Below, in pieces: positions 53,791-64,000 of a stretch of 64,000 bases of DNA. The notes under the pieces were generated by a model. It ran no database searches and had not been told where the DNA came from. It saw nothing but the letters and a program-made list of their open reading frames with translations. The number at the start of each line of letters is the position of its first letter. Position 1 is the stretch's first letter. Made by a program: the position numbers and the translations under genes. Source of the DNA: Paracoccus saliphilus (GTDB taxonomy: Bacteria > Pseudomonadota > Alphaproteobacteria > Rhodobacterales > Rhodobacteraceae); the NCBI RefSeq assembly GCF_028553805.1, contig NZ_CP067140.1, positions 2,108,001 to 2,172,000 of the forward strand. Reading direction: 5' to 3'.

Positions 53791-55206
53791 TTAGAGCGCT
53801 CGCCAATAATTCGGAGCAAGAACGATCAGCACGGTCAGGATTTCCAGCCGTCCCAAATACATGCCAACGACCAGCGTTAGTTTCGCTGGATCGCTCAGCA
53901 TGGAAAAGTTGCCTGCGGGCCCAATGATTTCGCCAAGACCCGGACCAACATTGGCCAGTGCTGTCAGGGACCCGCTGACTGCAGTCGTGAAATCTAGCCC
54001 CAGCAGGTTCAGCACTGCGGCTCCCAGCAGAAATGTCGCAAAGAAGATTGCGACAAACGAAATCACACCGTTTAGCACATCAGGTTCAACCTTTTGCCCA
54101 TCATAGCGGATAGTATTCACAGAATTTGGATGCCGCATTCTGGCGAGTTCAGCTTTTATTGCTCGTCCCAAGATGACCCAGCGCATTGCTTTGGTGCCTC
54201 CGGCGGTTGATCCGGAACAGCCGCCCACAGCGGTGAGAATGAAGAACGCCGCGACCGCAATGGTCCCCCAGGTCGAATAGTCCGTTGTCGCATAGCCTGT
54301 TGTGGTGACAACGGAGACCACATTGAATGCGACCAGTCGCACTGCCACTAGAAAATTCAAATCTGCGGAAATGCTCAACCAAAGCGACATGGAGAGAATG
54401 ACCGCGACGAGGCTGGTGATCATCAGCCGGACCTGTTCGTTCCGCAGAGAGCGGCGAGTATAGAACCGAATATACCAAACCAGAGGCAGCCCGCCCAGCA
54501 GCATGAACAAGGTTCCCGACCATTGTAGAAAGGGACTCTCGAAATGTCCGAAGGACGAGTCAGATGTCGAGTATCCACCTGTCGCCAAGGTCGTCATGGC
54601 ATGATTCACGGCCTCGAATAGGCTCATGCCACCCAATGCATAGGCGACCCCGCATAGCAGCATCAACCCGAGATAGACGAACAGCGTTGCAATCGCGAAG
54701 CGTGTGGCGCTTGCAAATTCCTTTTCATTCTGCTCCGAACTTTCCGTCCGGAACAACTGCATCCCGCCAACGCGAAGGATCGGTAGCAGGGCAATTCCAG
54801 TCACGATAAAGCCAATACCCCCAACAGCTTGCAAAACGGAACGCCAGAACAGGATGCCTTTCGAAGTGTCATCGAGACCGGCCATGACCGTGGAGCCGGT
54901 CGTCGTGATGCCGGACATTGCTTCAAAGACGGCATCGACCGGGGATAAACCCCACATATAGAGTGGCACTGCACCTGCGAGAGCCGCCGTAATCCAGACG
55001 GTTGCGGTCATGAGAAAACCGTGGAGCCGGTGAAGCTGTGACCTGTGCGATCCTCCAGCGAGAGCGACGGCACTCCCCATCGTCCCGCATGTCAATCCTG
55101 CCAGCAGAAAAGTCCAACCGGTCACGGGAAAGATCGCCGCGTCCAGCAACATGAGCGCTGACATGAACAGAAGCACTGATCCGTTGACGAACGTCACAAA
55201 TTTCAT
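53791..55206 (-). CDS. trkH: Trk/Ktr-type potassium transporter membrane subunit
   Basis: 471 residues of the TrkH/KtrB family with the four pore repeats, each with a selectivity-filter Gly: EAMSGITTTGSTVM, MTTLATGGYSTSDSSFG, VVSVVTTTGYATTDYS and SLTALANVGPGLGE. Sits at the inner membrane and needs a TrkA/KtrA regulatory subunit, not present in the window. The GAGG ribosome site overlaps the stop of a tiny upstream frame. Next to the kdp operon, so two potassium systems are neighbours. Confidence 0.93.
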   Translation of the reverse strand: MKFVTFVNGSVLLFMSALMLLDAAIFPVTGWTFLLAGLTCGTMGSAVALAGGSHRSQLHRLHGFLMTATVWITAALAGAVPLYMWGLSPVDAVFEAMSGITTTGSTVMAGLDDTSKGILFWRSVLQAVGGIGFIVTGIALLPILRVGGMQLFRTESSEQNEKEFASATRFAIATLFVYLGLMLLCGVAYALGGMSLFEAVNHAMTTLATGGYSTSDSSFGHFESPFLQWSGTLFMLLGGLPLVWYIRFYTRRSLRNEQVRLMITSLVAVILSMSLWLSISADLNFLVAVRLVAFNVVSVVTTTGYATTDYSTWGTIAVAAFFILTAVGGCSGSTAGGTKAMRWVILGRAIKAELARMRHPNSVNTIRYDGQKVEPDVLNGVISFVAIFFATFLLGAAVLNLLGLDFTTAVSGSLTALANVGPGLGEIIGPAGNFSMLSDPAKLTLVVGMYLGRLEILTVLIVLAPNYWRAL

Positions 55207-55213
55207 CGCAGCC

Positions 55214-55345
55214 TCAATGCTTCACGAGGGGGTGACCCTTAGAAGCCCATAGAGAACCGGTCAACTGTTTGAGAGGGTCACAGGTTTTCAGGTCCGGGAT
55301 TTCACGCACGGATCCACCACTCTTCAGGACCGCAATGTGATCCAT
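55214..55345 (-). CDS. Possible 43-residue leader peptide before trkH
   Basis: ATG at 55345, no clear ribosome site, encodes MDHIAVLKSGGSVREIPDLK and ends GSLWASKGHPLVKH. The stop overlaps the trkH ribosome site, so coupling is possible. It has no recognised family and could be a chance frame. Confidence 0.3.
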   Translation of the reverse strand: MDHIAVLKSGGSVREIPDLKTCDPLKQLTGSLWASKGHPLVKH

Positions 55346-55595
55346 TGGCCACTGCTGTGTGATCGGGTTCGCGGATGTCGTAGAAGAATTCGGGGCCGAC
55401 TTGCGACGATGCGGAAATTCAGCATTCTTATGTCGGCCGTCCACAAATCCCCGAATTTGCAATCATTGTGCTGGCACGAGGGGTATCGCGTTCGCTACTT
55501 TTACGCGGTTTTTACGCGATACCGGGAAAACTCACATATCGCCTTAACGCGGGTTCGCGCGATGGCTGCTGCGATTGAAAACGCAGGAGCTGGAA
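55346..55595. other. Upstream region of the kdp operon
   Basis: No gene recognised. Contains the direct repeats at 55499-55518 and, as a likely promoter zone, the stretch 55519-55560 with cacatatcgc. It separates the trkH unit from the divergent kdp operon. Confidence 0.45.
55499..55518 (+). promoter_or_regulatory. Direct repeats, candidate KdpE binding site
   Basis: TTTTACGCG occurs at 55499-55507 and at 55510-55518, 11 bp apart, so both lie on the same face of the helix as expected for an OmpR-type dimer. The site is T-rich, like the known E. coli KdpE site, and sits about 80 bp before the first small kdp gene. Confidence 0.5.
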
Positions 55596-55679
55596 ATGGC
55601 TGATCTGATTTACCTGGCGCTCGGCATCGGCAGTTTCGCTGCCTTTGCCGCGATAACCCGCCTGATCGACCGATTGTGA
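55596..55679 (+). CDS. Small membrane peptide before kdpF
   Basis: 27 residues (MADLIYLALGIGSFAAFAAI then TRLIDRL) with one membrane helix and a basic end. GGAG stands seven bases before the ATG. Eight bases separate it from kdpF. Similar tiny frames occur before kdpF in some other kdp operons as I recall; a structural or regulatory role is a guess. Confidence 0.7.
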   Translation: MADLIYLALGIGSFAAFAAITRLIDRL

Positions 55680-55686
55680 GGCTGTG

Positions 55687-55773
55687 ATGCTGGATCTCAT
55701 TCTTGGCCTCGCCGTCTCGGCGGGGATTTTTGTCTTTCTGATCCTGGCGCTGACGCGTCCGGGGCGTTTCTGA
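55687..55773 (+). CDS. kdpF: K(+)-transporting ATPase subunit F
   Basis: 28 residues: MLDLILGLAVSAGIFVFLIL then ALTRPGRF, the classic KdpF with one membrane helix and a C-terminal RPxRF. It stabilises the KdpABC complex in the inner membrane. The stop leads directly into the ribosome site of kdpA (GAGGAGACG). Confidence 0.88.
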   Translation: MLDLILGLAVSAGIFVFLILALTRPGRF

Positions 55774-55783
55774 GGAGACGACC

Positions 55784-57469
55784 ATGCCCGACCTGATCGG
55801 ATACATTCTTTACGCGACCGTCCTGACCGGGAGCGGCTATCTGCTCGCCGCCCATATGATCCGCGTCTACGCGGGAGAGCGGAACCTGCTCTCGCCAGTT
55901 CTCGCACCGGTCGAAAAAGGATTTTACAGTCTGGCCGGCATTCGACCCGGCGCTTCGCAAGGTTGGCGAGGCTACGTGTTGGCGGTGCTGGGCTTCAACC
56001 TTGCCGGTTTTTGCCTGCTCTATACCATTCTCAGGCTGCAAGGATTGCTGCCGCTGAACCCGGATGGGATCGGCGCGATGTCTCCCGACCTGGCCTTCAA
56101 CACAGCGGTCAGCTTTGTCACGAATACCAACTGGCAGGCCTATTCCGGCGAGGTTCAGCTTTCCTATCTTGCCCAGATGGCCGGTTTGACACTGCAGAAT
56201 TTCGTCTCGGCGGCGACAGGCATGGCCGTGGCGGTCGCGGTGATCCGGGGCTTTACCGGAGCGAAGAACAGTGGGCTGGGGAATTTCTGGTGCGATATGA
56301 CGCGCTCAGTTCTTTATGTCCTGCTGCCGCTTTCAATCATCCTGGGGCTAATCCTGATCCTTCAAGGGGTGCCCCAGACTTTGCTGGGCGCGGCTCATGT
56401 CACAACGCTTGAAGGCGCCGATCAGGTGATCGCGCGCGGCCCGGCGGCCAGCCAGATCGCCATCAAGCAATTGGGCACCAATGGCGGCGGTTTCTTCGGC
56501 GTGAACTCGGCCCATCCGTTCGAGAACCCGACCATCGTCTCGAACATGTTCCAGACGCTGGCGATCCTGCTGATCCCGGTCTCTTTCTGTTTCCTGTTTG
56601 GTCGGATGGCGCAGGACCGGCGGCAGGGCTGGGCGATCTTTGCCGCCATGGCGGCAATGTTTGTGCTGGGGCTTGCAGTGATTCATTTCGGCGAAACTGG
56701 GGGCAATCCGCTGCTCGGTGCCGGGCCGAACATGGAAGGCAAGGAACTCCGCTTCGGCGCCGCCCTGTCGGCTCTTTGGGCCGAGGCCACGACCGCCGCC
56801 TCCAACGGTTCGGTCAACTCGATGCATGACAGTTTCATGCCGCTGTCCGGCCTTGTCACGCTGGTCAACATGCAGATCGGCGAGGTGATCTTCGGCGGCG
56901 TCGGGGCCGGGTTCTACGGGATGCTGCTTTATGTCGTGCTGGCCGTGTTCCTGGCCGGGCTAATGGTCGGGCGGTCGCCCGAATATCTGGGCCGCAAGAT
57001 CGAGGCGCGCGAGGTCACGCTGGCGATACTGGCCTTTCTGTCGATGCCACTGGGCATCCTTGTCGGCGGAGCGATTTCGGCCACGGTGCCGATGGCGCTG
57101 CAATCGGTGCAGGATGCCGGACCGCATGGGCTGAGCGAGATCCTCTATGGCTATTCCTCGGCGGTCGGCAATAACGGTTCGGCATTCGCGGGCTGGGGCG
57201 CGGCCGAACCATGGCAGACCACGGCGCTCGGCCTTGCGATGCTTCTTGGCCGCTATGCGATCATCGTGCCAATGCTGGCCATCGCCGGATCGCTGATTGC
57301 CAAACAGCAAAGCCCGGCCACCGCCGGAACCTTCCCCACGCATGGGCCGCTATTCGTGACCTTGCTGATTATCACAGTGGCAATCTTCGGGGCGCTGACA
57401 TTCTTTCCGGTCCTCGCCCTTGGTCCCATTGCCGAGCATACGGCCGTGATCGCCGGGCAAAGCTACTAG
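55784..57469 (+). CDS. kdpA: K(+)-transporting ATPase subunit A
   Basis: 561 residues, ten membrane segments, the potassium-binding channel subunit. Filter motifs: [49 protein letters not shown] and [15 protein letters not shown]. Start [20 protein letters not shown] with GAGGAG ahead. Followed by kdpB after about 60 bp. Confidence 0.97.
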   Translation: MPDLIGYILYATVLTGSGYLLAAHMIRVYAGERNLLSPVLAPVEKGFYSLAGIRPGASQGWRGYVLAVLGFNLAGFCLLYTILRLQGLLPLNPDGIGAMSPDLAFNTAVSFVTNTNWQAYSGEVQLSYLAQMAGLTLQNFVSAATGMAVAVAVIRGFTGAKNSGLGNFWCDMTRSVLYVLLPLSIILGLILILQGVPQTLLGAAHVTTLEGADQVIARGPAASQIAIKQLGTNGGGFFGVNSAHPFENPTIVSNMFQTLAILLIPVSFCFLFGRMAQDRRQGWAIFAAMAAMFVLGLAVIHFGETGGNPLLGAGPNMEGKELRFGAALSALWAEATTAASNGSVNSMHDSFMPLSGLVTLVNMQIGEVIFGGVGAGFYGMLLYVVLAVFLAGLMVGRSPEYLGRKIEAREVTLAILAFLSMPLGILVGGAISATVPMALQSVQDAGPHGLSEILYGYSSAVGNNGSAFAGWGAAEPWQTTALGLAMLLGRYAIIVPMLAIAGSLIAKQQSPATAGTFPTHGPLFVTLLIITVAIFGALTFFPVLALGPIAEHTAVIAGQSY

Positions 57470-57528
57470 ACCTCGTCGCGGCCCGCTTCCGTGGCCGCGA
57501 CACCTTTCCCAATTCAAGGACAAGACAG

Positions 57529-59553
<2,025 letters not shown>

Positions 59554-59559
59554 GGAGCC

Positions 59560-60147
59560 ATGACCATGCTTACCCATATCCGTCCGGCATGCGCGATGCT
59601 TGCCACGATGCTGCTGCTGACCGGGCTCGCCTATCCGCTCGCCATGACGGGAATCGCGTCGGTCATCGCGCCGCGATCCGCAACCGGAAGCCTGATTGTG
59701 CGGGACGATAGCGTGCCGGTAGGCTCCGCCCTGATCGGGCAGGGTTTCACGCAACCCGCCTATCTGCATCCGCGTCCTTCAGCGGTGGATTACGACGCGG
59801 CGGCCTCGGGTGCCTCGAATCTGGGGCCGAGTTCGGCCGAGCTTCGTGAAAGTGTCAAGGCGCGCCGCGATGCTTGGGAAACCGAGAACAGCGGCATCGC
59901 CCCGATCGATGCGGTCACGGCATCCGCTTCGGGTCTCGATCCCGACATCTCGCCGCAGAACGCGCGGGGCCAAGCCCGGCGCATTGCCGAGGCGCGCGGG
60001 GTCGATCCCGAGCAGGTGCTTGCGATCATCGACGCGCATATACACAATCCGTTACTGGGAATTTACGGTCAGCCGCGCGTCAATGTCTTGATGACTAACC
60101 TGGCTCTCGACGCGGAACTTCCCGCACAATCCGCCCCGATGGAGTGA
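59560..60147 (+). CDS. kdpC: K(+)-transporting ATPase subunit C
   Basis: 195 residues, one N-terminal membrane helix (ACAMLATMLLLTGLAYPLAM). Typical text: GSALIGQGFTQPAYLHPRPS, ASGASNLGPSSAELRESVKA, TASASGLDPDISPQNARGQA, and VDPEQVLAIIDAHIHNPLLG. AAGGAGCC before the ATG. Stabilises the KdpB-KdpA interface. Confidence 0.96.
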   Translation: MTMLTHIRPACAMLATMLLLTGLAYPLAMTGIASVIAPRSATGSLIVRDDSVPVGSALIGQGFTQPAYLHPRPSAVDYDAAASGASNLGPSSAELRESVKARRDAWETENSGIAPIDAVTASASGLDPDISPQNARGQARRIAEARGVDPEQVLAIIDAHIHNPLLGIYGQPRVNVLMTNLALDAELPAQSAPME

Positions 60148-60150
60148 CGA

Positions 60151-62838
60151 ATGTCCGACGCGCCCCGCCCCGAACCCGACGCATTGCTGAAAGAAGCCAG
60201 CCGCGAGGGGCGGGGGAAGCTGAAAATCTTCCTGGGCGCGGCGCCGGGCGTCGGCAAGACCTATGCGATGCTTGAGGCCGCGCGGAGACGCGCGTCCGAT
60301 GGCGAGGATGTTCTGGCGGGCGTGGTGGAAACCCACGGCCGGGCCGAGACCGAGTCCATGCTGCGCGAACTTCGCGTCTTGCCCCGCCAGCCCTTCTATC
60401 ACCGGGGCCGTATCCTGCACGAGATGGATCTGGAGGGGCTGATCGCAGCCAAGCCGGATCTGGCGCTGATCGACGAATTGGCCCATTCCAACTTGTCGGG
60501 CAACCGCCACGAGAAACGCTGGCAGGATGTCGAAGAGGTCCTCTCCGCCGGAATCGACGTCTATACCACCTTGAACGTGCAGCATGTTGAAACGCTGAAC
60601 GACACCGTCGCGCGGATTACCGGGGTGCGGGTGCGTGAGACAGTTCCCGACCGCGTCCTCGAGATAGCCGACGAGATCGAGCTGATCGACCTTCCGCCTG
60701 ACGAGTTGCTTGAACGGCTCCGGGCGGGGAAGGTCTATATCCAGGACCAGGCGGCGCGGGCAGTGACGAATTTCTTTGCCAAGGGAAACCTGACCGCTCT
60801 GCGCGAACTGGCGATGCGCACAGCCGCCGACCGGGTCGATGCGGAACTCAAACAGCATATGGCGGCCAATGCCATCGCCGGGCCCTGGCCGACGCAGGAA
60901 CGCATCCTGGTCGTCTTGCCCGAGGAGGCGGTGGGGCGTGACGCGGTGCGGATCGGCAAACGTTCGGCGGACCGTGCGCGCGTTGAGTGGTTCGCGATGG
61001 CGCTGACCAGCCTGCGCGACGAGATCCGAACCACGACGGTGCAGCAAGGCCGAGCTGATGCGCTCCGGCTGGCTGAACGGCTTGGGGCCGAAGTCACGAC
61101 TCAGCAGGCAGAACGGCACCAGGCTGAAGAAGTGGTGAGCTTTGCCGAGCGGCTAAACATCCGCCGGATCGTCGTGCCGCGCCCGCCGCCGCGCAATTCT
61201 TTGCTGCGTCACTTCGCCCCGACCCAACATGAGCAACTGGTCTCGGACCTCGTGAGATGGGCGACCAAGTTCGAACTGACCCTGGTCACCGACGACGAGC
61301 GCCCCGCGCGGCGGCGATTGCGCCCGAAACCGCCTCCGATGCCGGATATGCTGCGCATGCTGGGGATCGTGCTGTTTGCCGTTGCCGGGACGACTTTGCT
61401 GGCCAAGGCGGCCGAGCTTTTCATTCCCGTGGTCAGCCTGTCGCTCCTTTACATGACGACGGTCGTCGCCATAGCCACACGCTTCGGAAGGGGCCCGTCC
61501 ATTACCACGGCGGGGCTGAGTTTCCTGGCCTATAACTTCCTGTTCACCACTCCGGTATATACCTTCCATATCTGGGATCAGAGCCAGCTTCTGACACTGG
61601 TCCTGTTTCTCGCCGCGTCGATCCTGACGGGCAATCTTGCAGCGCGCCTCCGTGATCGAGCGATAGCTCAACGTGCGATCGCTGAACGAACCGGTAAGCT
61701 TTACGAGTTCTCGCGCCGGGCGGCGGCAGCGGCATCGTTCGATGATGTCGTTTGGGCTGCCGTCAGCCATGTGGCAACCGTCCTCAATTGTCAGTCGATC
61801 CTGCTCGTTCCGAAGGAAGCCGTAGGGCTTACAATCGTCGGGGCATTCCCACCCGAGGACAGGTTGGCGGATCGCGAGATCTCCGCTGCCCGCTACTGTT
61901 TCACCCATGGTGAGGCGGCAGGCCATGGATCGGGCACGCTGCCGACCTCCCGGTGGCTGTTCCTGCCGCTCAGCGCCTCGGATCGGCGCATCGGTGTTCT
62001 TGGAATTTTCTTCCCGGATGGACAAGAGACTGCCCATAGCGACCGGCGACTGCTGGAGGCGCTTGCCGATCAGGTCGCATTGGCGCTTGAGCGTATCCGG
62101 CTGACCGAGGATCTCGCACAGACGCGGGTGGTTTCGGAAGCGGAACGGTTGCGCTCGTCACTGCTGTCCTCGGTCAGTCATGATTTGCGCACACCGCTGG
62201 TTTCGATCCTCGGCGCGGCGGAAGGGCTGGAGAATCCTGGACTGTCTCCCGATGCGCAGCGGATCCTGGTCGAAACCGTTCGAGAAGAGGGCGAACGGCT
62301 TGACCGCTATATCCAGAACCTACTGGACATGACGCGGTTGGGCCATGGCGCGTTGAAGCCGAACGCCATCCCGTCCGATCTGCGCGAGCTTGTCGGTATG
62401 GCGCGTCATCGGTTGCGTGGGCCATTGCGCGATCACCCGGTAAGCGTGCAAATGCCCGAGGATATGGCGCCGGTCCATGCCGATCCGGTTCTGATGGAAC
62501 AGGTCCTGGTCAACATTCTTGATAATGCGGCGAAATATTCCGGACCGGCTACCCCTATCCGGATATCGGCAGAGGTGCGAGGTGCCCATGCGCTCCTGTC
62601 CATCGAGGATGACGGCCCCGGCCTGCCGCCTGGCGCGGCGGATCGGGTCTTCGATATGTTCTGGCGCGCCGAGCAGGGGGATCGAGGGCAGGCCGGAACC
62701 GGTCTGGGTCTTGCTATCTGCCGCGGAATTGTTGAAGCCCATCGAGGAAGTATCCGTGCGGGATCCGCCCATAGCGGCGAACAAGGAACGCGCATCGTGA
62801 TAGAGCTGCCCCTGTCGAATCCGGAGACATTCTTGTGA
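60151..62838 (+). CDS. kdpD: Osmosensitive K(+) channel histidine kinase
   Basis: 895 residues. N-terminal KdpD domain with Walker A GAAPGVGKTYAMLEAARRR near residue 28 and LIDELAHSNLSGNRHEKRWQ, a universal-stress-like domain, four membrane helices around residues 400-500 (MLRMLGIVLFAVAGTTLLA onward), GAF-like segment, then HisKA with SLLSSVSHDLRTPLVSILGA and a catalytic ATPase domain (NILDNAAKYSGPA, DDGPGLPPGA, GTGLGLAICRGIVEAH). Senses low potassium; its stop overlaps the kdpE start. Confidence 0.96.
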   Translation: MSDAPRPEPDALLKEASREGRGKLKIFLGAAPGVGKTYAMLEAARRRASDGEDVLAGVVETHGRAETESMLRELRVLPRQPFYHRGRILHEMDLEGLIAAKPDLALIDELAHSNLSGNRHEKRWQDVEEVLSAGIDVYTTLNVQHVETLNDTVARITGVRVRETVPDRVLEIADEIELIDLPPDELLERLRAGKVYIQDQAARAVTNFFAKGNLTALRELAMRTAADRVDAELKQHMAANAIAGPWPTQERILVVLPEEAVGRDAVRIGKRSADRARVEWFAMALTSLRDEIRTTTVQQGRADALRLAERLGAEVTTQQAERHQAEEVVSFAERLNIRRIVVPRPPPRNSLLRHFAPTQHEQLVSDLVRWATKFELTLVTDDERPARRRLRPKPPPMPDMLRMLGIVLFAVAGTTLLAKAAELFIPVVSLSLLYMTTVVAIATRFGRGPSITTAGLSFLAYNFLFTTPVYTFHIWDQSQLLTLVLFLAASILTGNLAARLRDRAIAQRAIAERTGKLYEFSRRAAAAASFDDVVWAAVSHVATVLNCQSILLVPKEAVGLTIVGAFPPEDRLADREISAARYCFTHGEAAGHGSGTLPTSRWLFLPLSASDRRIGVLGIFFPDGQETAHSDRRLLEALADQVALALERIRLTEDLAQTRVVSEAERLRSSLLSSVSHDLRTPLVSILGAAEGLENPGLSPDAQRILVETVREEGERLDRYIQNLLDMTRLGHGALKPNAIPSDLRELVGMARHRLRGPLRDHPVSVQMPEDMAPVHADPVLMEQVLVNILDNAAKYSGPATPIRISAEVRGAHALLSIEDDGPGLPPGAADRVFDMFWRAEQGDRGQAGTGLGLAICRGIVEAHRGSIRAGSAHSGEQGTRIVIELPLSNPETFL

Positions 62839-63515
62839 CCGCACATATCCTGATTGTCGATGACGAGACTCCGATCCGGCGTTTTCTGAGAGTCGCACTC
62901 GAAGCCGAGGGTTATGCCGTCTCCGAGGCTGCAACGGCGCATGAGGCCGTCGCCAGCGCGGCAAGACATGCACCGGCAGCGATGATACTCGACCTGGGCC
63001 TGCCGGATGCGGATGGCGTCACGGTCATCGAGAAGCTGCGCGAATGGTCTCATCTGCCTGTTTTGGTCCTGTCGGTGCGAAGCGATGACGTAGGCAAGAT
63101 CGCGGCGCTCGATGCAGGCGCGCAGGATTACGTGACAAAGCCGTTCTCGACCGGAGAACTGCTTGCCCGGCTGCGCGGCCTGCTTCGCGATCATGCGCGT
63201 GAAGCGGCGCCGGCATCGCTGAAGCTCGGCCCGTTGGAGATCGATGTCGCGGATCACCGGGCCGTGCTGGAAGGAGAAAACCTGAACCTGACGCGAAAGG
63301 AATTCGACCTGCTCTGGCTGCTTGCCTCGCATGCCGGGCGGCTGGTAACGCATGACATGATCCTCAAGGCGATCTGGGGACCGGCACATGCGGAGGACAG
63401 TCAATATCTGCGGGTCTATATCCGCCACCTGCGCAGCAAACTGGGCGATGATGCGGCGAATCCGCGATGGATATTTACGGAGCCCGGCATCGGATACAGG
63501 CTGGCGGACAGATAG
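62835..63515 (+). CDS. kdpE: Kdp operon response regulator
   Basis: 226 residues. GTG start at 62835 overlaps the kdpD stop (GTGA). Receiver domain: HILIVDDETPIRRFLRVALE, phosphoacceptor Asp in AAMILDLGLPDADG near residue 53, VLSVRSDDVGKIAALDAG, then Lys in QDYVTKPFSTGELLARL. OmpR-type winged helix at the C-terminus with DSQYLRVYIRHLRSKLGDDA and IGYRLADR. Likely binds the repeats at 55499-55518. Confidence 0.96.
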   Translation: MTAHILIVDDETPIRRFLRVALEAEGYAVSEAATAHEAVASAARHAPAAMILDLGLPDADGVTVIEKLREWSHLPVLVLSVRSDDVGKIAALDAGAQDYVTKPFSTGELLARLRGLLRDHAREAAPASLKLGPLEIDVADHRAVLEGENLNLTRKEFDLLWLLASHAGRLVTHDMILKAIWGPAHAEDSQYLRVYIRHLRSKLGDDAANPRWIFTEPGIGYRLADR

Positions 63516-64000
63516 TATTCTCAGGAGCACCGGCCGCAACAACTGCCAGGTGACAACTTGCTGTTTGCCTTCCAGCGAATAGGCTCAATGCCAATAGGTG
63601 ATAGAGATTGCCGCACGGATGTCCGTTCTGGCGAAATGCTGCGGCCGCTATGCCGCGTCGCCGCAAGTCCGCTTACCGCCCCTCGGATCATGATTCCGTG
63701 TCTTGGTGCCCCCGTCATGAATGTCGTGAAAGGTGAAGGTTTTCCGATGCGGGTCGCGTTGGAACGCTGTTCATTGGCGCGACGACGACCCGGGTTGGAA
63801 AACCTCCCAAGGTGGAAGCCGCGGGGGTCTTGGATCAAGCTATGGGCAAAGTGTGCGAACGGTCGCGGCGGCGGCTGCATCCGGGGCGCGGCTGATGGCG
63901 AGGCAGGCGCCGGATACGGTCTCAAACCCGGCTGATGATCCGGACGAGGCTGTGCGTTCTGGAGATACTGCCGCCTTGTGGCGCGTTGGAAGTAAAGGAG
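63516..64000. other. Region after kdpE, no confirmed gene
   Basis: No gene of known type. On the plus strand one frame is open from 63735 (GTG) to the window end, about 88 codons, with an internal ATG at 63894 (MARQAPDTVSNPADDPDEAV), and a shorter one starts at 63934 (MIRTRLCVLEILPPCGALEV). Neither has a good ribosome site or a known match; a gene could begin here and run past the edge. Confidence 0.35.

Noticed and set aside
57211..57528. Upstream extension of the kdpB frame into kdpA
   Set aside because: The kdpA frame is clearly coding there; kdpB homology starts at [10 protein letters not shown] with a ribosome site.

Overview
The window reads as chromosomal DNA of a GC-rich alphaproteobacterium of the Rhodobacteraceae, most like Paracoccus or a close relative. 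The basis is gene content and order: a DEIQ-box Suv3-type helicase, S4 protein, fdxA and carD in a row; zwf-pgl-pgi; hsp20 with a DUF1150 gene; divergent trxB and Lrp genes; an Mn-dependent pyrophosphatase; and DUF1826 plus DUF6525 genes behind a CobW GTPase. The genus is an inference.

Layout. 1-8 kb: a branched-chain amino acid binding protein (cut by the window edge), a MipA/OmpV barrel, an ABC-F ATPase, a zinc-limitation operon behind a Zur-box-like palindrome, and a Hint-domain protein. 8-16 kb: hppD with a divergent Lrp regulator, the overlapping chain ribF-ycgN-threonine aldolase, a MaoC hydratase, and a HAD hydrolase coupled to ppaC. 15-24 kb: VOC protein, carD, fdxA, S4 protein, helicase, TPR protein, SCP2 protein, hydrolase, peroxiredoxin, lipA. 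24-43 kb: tRNA-Leu, purK/purE, a DUF465 protein, hsp20-DUF1150, a degenerate ATP-sulfurylase-like protein, a LysR regulator, trxB/Lrp, ftsY, the upper Entner-Doudoroff/pentose-phosphate operon zwf-pgl-pgi, rlmI-PIN, a TauE permease, a cell-wall amidase cluster, gatC-gatA, an AEC permease.

From the tRNA-Glu at 43.55 kb to about 55.6 kb the character changes: an integrase remnant abuts the tRNA 3' end, followed by a tag (3-methyladenine glycosylase) remnant, an MFS transporter, a XRE-PaiB pair, orphan genes, a cyclopropane synthase gene, a DUF5765 membrane protein, an ECF sigma factor without an adjacent anti-sigma gene, the 3' remnant of another cyclopropane synthase, and long gene-free stretches. 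This looks like a decayed integrated region. It ends with potassium uptake: trkH, then the complete kdp operon (two tiny membrane peptides including KdpF, then A-B-C-D-E), preceded by two direct repeats 11 bp apart that suit KdpE.

No CRISPR array, rRNA, intact IS element or prophage was found, and no clearly new multi-gene system. The less ordinary items are a four-unit 11-bp repeat array (9984-10027), three copies of a roughly 65-bp intergenic repeat, a terminator-like hairpin in the carD leader, the ATP-sulfurylase-like protein lacking its catalytic motifs, the layered remnants near tRNA-Glu and the ECF gene, and the twin small peptides before kdpA. All calls come from reading the sequence; no database search was run.
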